Shown here piece after piece: positions 60,949-64,000 of a stretch of DNA of 64,000 nucleotides (positions are counted from its first letter, which is position 1; every line of letters starts with the position of its first letter). Location: NCBI RefSeq assembly GCF_029962485.1, contig NZ_CP073637.1, positions 806,001 through 870,000 on the forward strand, given 5' to 3'. The DNA comes from Burkholderia cepacia (lineage in GTDB: Bacteria; Pseudomonadota; Gammaproteobacteria; Burkholderiales; Burkholderiaceae). The translations under genes were made by a program, and so were the position numbers. The notes under the pieces are model-generated. The model was not told where the DNA came from, did not search any database, and was given only the letters and a program-made list of their open reading frames with translations.

Positions 60949-62388
60949 TCAGTGCATCGCGGGGCCGACGCCTTCGACGGTTTCCTGCCGCCGGATGCGC
61001 AGCGCGAGGCCGATCAGCGCGGCTACGGCGGCGAACACCGCGCCGAACGCGAAAGCCGCGTGGTAGCCGCCGTTCAGCGCGACCAGCGGCGCGGCCTGCG
61101 CGGCCGCGAGCGCATCGGTGCGGGCGGCCGCGAGGCTCGCGAGCACCGCGAGGCCGAGCGCGCCACCCATCATGAACGCGGTGTTGACGATCCCCGACGC
61201 CAGCCCCGATTCGGCCGGGTCGACGTCGTTCATCGCGGCGAGCAACAGCGGGTTGAACGCGACGCCCGCGCCGATGCCGAGCAGTGTCATGCCGGGTAGC
61301 ACGTGCCACACGAAGCCGCCGTCGACCGGCGCGCGCGAGAACAGCGCGAGACCGCAGGCCGCAGTCAGCAGGCCGGCCGCGATCGGGCCGCGGATCCCGA
61401 AGCGCATCACGATCCGCGCCGACAGCCCGAGCGAGAACGCGGCCATGATCAGGTTGGCCGGCAGGAACGCGAGCCCGACCTGCAGCGGCCCGTATTGCAG
61501 CACGCGCTGCATGTACAGCGCCGACAGGAAGAACCACGCGAACATCGCAGCCGCCCACAGCACGGCGATCACGTTCGCGAGCGCGACGTTGCGCGCGGCG
61601 AACAGCGAGAGCGGCATCAGCGGATGCGCGGTGCGCGCCTCGATCGCGATGAACAGCGCGAGCAGCACGGCAGCCGTGCCGATCAGCGCGACGGTTCGCG
61701 TCGACAGCCAGCCGGCCTCGTTGCCGCCGACGATCCCGTAGACGGCCAGCATCAGCGCAGCGGTCACGGTGATCGCGCCCGCGACGTCGAGCCGCGCGGT
61801 GCCGGCCGGCGCGCGCATGCGCGGCAGCAGCGCGGCGCTCATCGCATAGACCGCGATGCCGATCGGCAGGTTGACGAGGAAGATCCAGTGCCACGACAGC
61901 GAACTCGTCAGCAGCCCGCCGAGCAGCACGCCGATGCTGCCGCCGCCCGCGCACACGAAGCCGTACACGCCCATCGCGCGTGCGCGTTCGCCGGGTTCCG
62001 TGAAGAGATTCATGATCAGCGACAGCGACACGGCCGACACCACCGCGCCGCCGAGCCCCTGCACCGCGCGCGCGGCGATCAGCATCGTCTGCGATTGCGC
62101 GAGGCCGCATGCGAGCGACGCGAGCGTGAACACGACGAGGCCGGCGAGAAACATGCGTCGCTGGCCGTACAGGTCGCCGAGCCGGCCGCCGAGCAGCAGG
62201 CAGCCGCCGAACGTCAGCAGGTATGCGTTGACGACCCACACGAGGGCCGTTTCGGTGAAATGGAGGTCGGTGCTGATCGACGGCAGCGCAACGTTCACGA
62301 TCGTGCTGTCGAGCACGATCATCAGCACGCCGAGACAGAGAACGATCAGCGCGTACCAGCGCTTCTCTCCGTGGATCCCGTGGGTCAT
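60949..62388 (-). CDS. DHA2-family (EmrB/QacA) MFS efflux transporter
   Basis: The 479-residue protein has 14 predicted helices. The first helix contains IVLCLGVLMIVLDSTIVNVALPSI, the EmrB/QacA signature with the charged Asp in the membrane (LDSTIVNVALP). LTFGGCLLLGGRLGDLYGQRRMFLAGL is the loop 2-3 motif, and helix 5 has the antiporter GGxxGP-like motif. DHA2 pumps export drugs or siderophores using protons. The gene is on its own; no outer-membrane partner is nearby. Confidence 0.88.
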   Translation of the reverse strand: MTHGIHGEKRWYALIVLCLGVLMIVLDSTIVNVALPSISTDLHFTETALVWVVNAYLLTFGGCLLLGGRLGDLYGQRRMFLAGLVVFTLASLACGLAQSQTMLIAARAVQGLGGAVVSAVSLSLIMNLFTEPGERARAMGVYGFVCAGGGSIGVLLGGLLTSSLSWHWIFLVNLPIGIAVYAMSAALLPRMRAPAGTARLDVAGAITVTAALMLAVYGIVGGNEAGWLSTRTVALIGTAAVLLALFIAIEARTAHPLMPLSLFAARNVALANVIAVLWAAAMFAWFFLSALYMQRVLQYGPLQVGLAFLPANLIMAAFSLGLSARIVMRFGIRGPIAAGLLTAACGLALFSRAPVDGGFVWHVLPGMTLLGIGAGVAFNPLLLAAMNDVDPAESGLASGIVNTAFMMGGALGLAVLASLAAARTDALAAAQAAPLVALNGGYHAAFAFGAVFAAVAALIGLALRIRRQETVEGVGPAMH

Positions 62389-62526
62389 GGGCCTGCAGCC
62401 TTCTGATAGTTATTTGAAAGGATGCATTCTAGACCTCATCGGCGCGGGCTTCCTGCCGGTTTGTGGCAGGAGTGTCGCGTAGTCGCGCGCACCCGCGGAC
62501 GGGCGCGCCGGAAGCATGGAAGGGCG

Positions 62527-63258
62527 TTACGAGCGCGCCGGCAGCTCGCAGCCGTCGGGGCCGCAGGCGGCCGCGTCGGCGCCGTCGAGCTCGACGATGC
62601 CGTCGCGCCACGCCTGGTCGAGCGCCTGCGCAAATGCGTCGGCCGGCTGCGCGCCCGACACCGCGTAGCGGCCGCCGAACACGAACAGCGGCACGCCGCG
62701 CCCGCCGATCTGCGCGGCGCGCGCGATGTCGGCCTCGACTTCGTCGCGGTACAGGTCGCTGCGCAGCACGTCGTCGACGGCCGAGCGCTCGAGCCCCGCC
62801 TCGACCGCGAATTCAGCCAGTTCCGCGTGATCGAACAGCGAGCCGTGTTCGCAGAAATACGCGCGGTACAGCCGCTCGGTCAGCGCATGCGCGCGGCCCG
62901 TCGCTTCCGCGAGCTTCACGAGCCGGTGGCCGTCAAGCGTGTCGCCGACGAGCGTGCCGGGCAGGTCGTAGCGCAGCCCGACGCTCGCGGCCGCATCGGT
63001 CACCTGATGCAGCATCTGGTCGACCTGCGCGGGCGACATCCGGTATTTGCTGGCGAGCATCACCTCGACCGGCTCGACAGGCTGGCCGGGCATCAGCCGG
63101 TACGCGCGCAGCGCGACGTCGACGCGGTCGGCGTGCGCGAATGCGGCCAGCGCCTCGTCGAAGCGGCGCTTGCCGATCCAGCACCACGGGCAGATCAGGT
63201 CGGACCAGATTTCGACGGTCAGGGTCGGGCGGGCAATCGGGGCGGGAGCGGTCGTCAT
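62527..63258 (-). CDS. DsbA-family oxidoreductase, FrnE-like
   Basis: The 243-residue protein has a thioredoxin fold with active site CPWC at residues 23-26 (DLICPWCWIGK), an inserted helical domain (about 70-165) and the cis-Pro loop GGRGVPLFVFGGRYAVSGAQP. FrnE proteins are cytoplasmic (no signal peptide here) and are linked to polyketide biosynthesis or oxidative stress. A Cys-containing tail (AACGPDGCEL) is unusual. The start at 63258 gives the family length. Confidence 0.87.
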   Translation of the reverse strand: MTTAPAPIARPTLTVEIWSDLICPWCWIGKRRFDEALAAFAHADRVDVALRAYRLMPGQPVEPVEVMLASKYRMSPAQVDQMLHQVTDAAASVGLRYDLPGTLVGDTLDGHRLVKLAEATGRAHALTERLYRAYFCEHGSLFDHAELAEFAVEAGLERSAVDDVLRSDLYRDEVEADIARAAQIGGRGVPLFVFGGRYAVSGAQPADAFAQALDQAWRDGIVELDGADAAACGPDGCELPARS

Positions 63259-63431
63259 GGGCGGTCCAGGGAGCAAAAAAGTGTAACCGGGACTATAGCA
63301 TTTCATGCATCGACGCTTCGTTGTGGCCGTGCCCGTGCAGCGGGGCCCGGCCCGACGTATCACGAAGCATAGACACGGAAACCGCATCGCGGTAGCGATG
63401 ACCGGCGCCGTGCGTTGCCGCGGCCGGCCGC

Positions 63432-64000
63432 CTACGCGTCGCCCTGCGTTTCCTTCAGGTGCTTGAGGTGCTTGTAGACCGTCGCGCGCCCCATGCCGAG
63501 CACGTTCGCGACGTAGTTCGCCGCGCTCTTGCCGCGGAACGCGCCTTCCGCGTACAGCGCCTCGACGAGCTCGCGCCGGTGTTCGCGCGTGAGCCCGTTC
63601 AGCCCGACCTGCCGCTCGCGCAGCCAGCCGTGCAGGAACGTGTTGATGCGCTCCTGCCAGTCGTCGCGGAACAGCTCGTCGGGCTGGGCGACGACACCCG
63701 CGCCCTTGATGAACAGGTCGAGCGTCGTACGCACCTCGTCGAACACCGCGATGTTGAAGTTGATGCACATCATCCCGGCCGGGTGGCCTTCGTCGTCGAA
63801 CAGCACGTTGCTGACGCAGCGCATCCGCCGTCCGTCCCAGTTCAGCTTCTCGTACGGGCCGATCACGCGCTCGCGCGCGGAATGATCGATTTCCTCGAGC
63901 GCGGAATCGTCGCCGACCTCGCGCTTCGACAGGTTGTTCGCGAGATACAGCACGGTCTGGTCGAGCAGGTCGTGGATCACGACTTCCGCGTACGGGAAGA
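63432..64000 (-). CDS. YheO-family PAS-HTH transcriptional regulator (5' end outside window)
   Basis: The C-terminal 180-190 residues of a YheO-type regulator run to the window edge. The PAS-like N-terminal part is visible from FPYAEVVIHDLL, with LFDDEGHPAGMMCINFNIAVFDEVRTTLDLF. The C-terminal helix-turn-helix (LTREHRRELVEALYAEGAFRGKSAANYVANVLGMGRATVYKHLKHL) follows. A GTG-start inside the frame is not accepted because the open frame continues and homologues have about 50 more N-terminal residues. Such regulators often control nitrogen or aminotransferase genes; the target here is unknown. Confidence 0.85.
   Translation of the reverse strand, partial: FPYAEVVIHDLLDQTVLYLANNLSKREVGDDSALEEIDHSARERVIGPYEKLNWDGRRMRCVSNVLFDDEGHPAGMMCINFNIAVFDEVRTTLDLFIKGAGVVAQPDELFRDDWQERINTFLHGWLRERQVGLNGLTREHRRELVEALYAEGAFRGKSAANYVANVLGMGRATVYKHLKHLKETQGDA

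Overview
The window is GC-rich (roughly two-thirds G+C), densely coded DNA with strong wobble-position G/C bias. Gene order and protein sequences (a ybgC-tolQRAB-pal-cpoB operon beside tRNA-Lys, glyA-nrdR, YdfG, a minor-pilin block, a homogentisate cluster and xdhABC) point to the main chromosome of a Burkholderia species, most likely of the B. cepacia complex. This attribution is inference from recognised families; no database search was run. I saw no rRNA, insertion sequence, prophage or CRISPR array.

Layout. 1-3102: the tail of a probable GNAT acetyltransferase, a class II glutamine amidotransferase, a divergent AhpD-like/AraC pair and a YiaA/B membrane protein. 3240-8830: a tightly packed six-gene cluster (GT2 glycosyltransferase, secreted protein of unknown function, ferritin-like diiron protein, GT-B glycosyltransferase, PAP2-type membrane enzyme, membrane fatty-acid desaturase) whose last four junctions are 4-base stop/start overlaps. 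It reads as an undescribed lipid or glycolipid pathway and is the best candidate here for a new system. 8911-14634: tRNA-Lys(UUU) with a full-consensus promoter and a terminator, then the Tol-Pal envelope operon on the reverse strand. 14743-17642: ydfG, glyA and nrdR. 17796-20703: five overlapping type IV minor pilin genes without a pilY1. 20758-22060: a three-gene YqjD/YqjE-type membrane operon interrupted by two strong hairpins. 22379-26874: a 1-Cys peroxiredoxin, gcdH with a divergent IclR regulator and a perfect palindromic operator, a GFA-fold enzyme followed by a decayed copy of its own 3' end, and a degenerate EAL protein.

27227-33155 is a five-gene catabolic operon: a flavin monooxygenase, a small DUF2783-type partner, an aromatic-acid MFS porter, homogentisate dioxygenase (hmgA) and fumarylacetoacetase (fahA). 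The order suggests 3-hydroxyphenylacetate 6-hydroxylase feeding homogentisate into ring cleavage. A 19-base-period direct repeat lies in its promoter region. 33321-42872 is accessory metabolism and transport: two MFS porters, BluB, a D-lactate-type dehydrogenase with a LysR regulator, a 753-base low-GC gap, a class V aminotransferase, and an AraC regulator divergent from an EamA exporter. 42987-44264 is a RES-type toxin-antitoxin pair with its own promoter and an unusually long antitoxin.

44361-52685 holds a YhhS-like MFS porter, the xanthine dehydrogenase operon xdhA-xdhB-xdhC (with an XdhC lacking its usual N-terminal domain), an NTF2-like protein, a LysR regulator and an HCCA-isomerase-like protein. 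52780-64000 holds an orphan TAXI-type binding protein, a BON protein, two large exported hydrolases (3-hydroxybutyrate oligomer hydrolase and an S10 peptidase lipoprotein), a TauE/SafE permease, a DHA2 drug-efflux-like MFS porter, a FrnE-type DsbA-family oxidoreductase and a YheO-type regulator cut by the window end.
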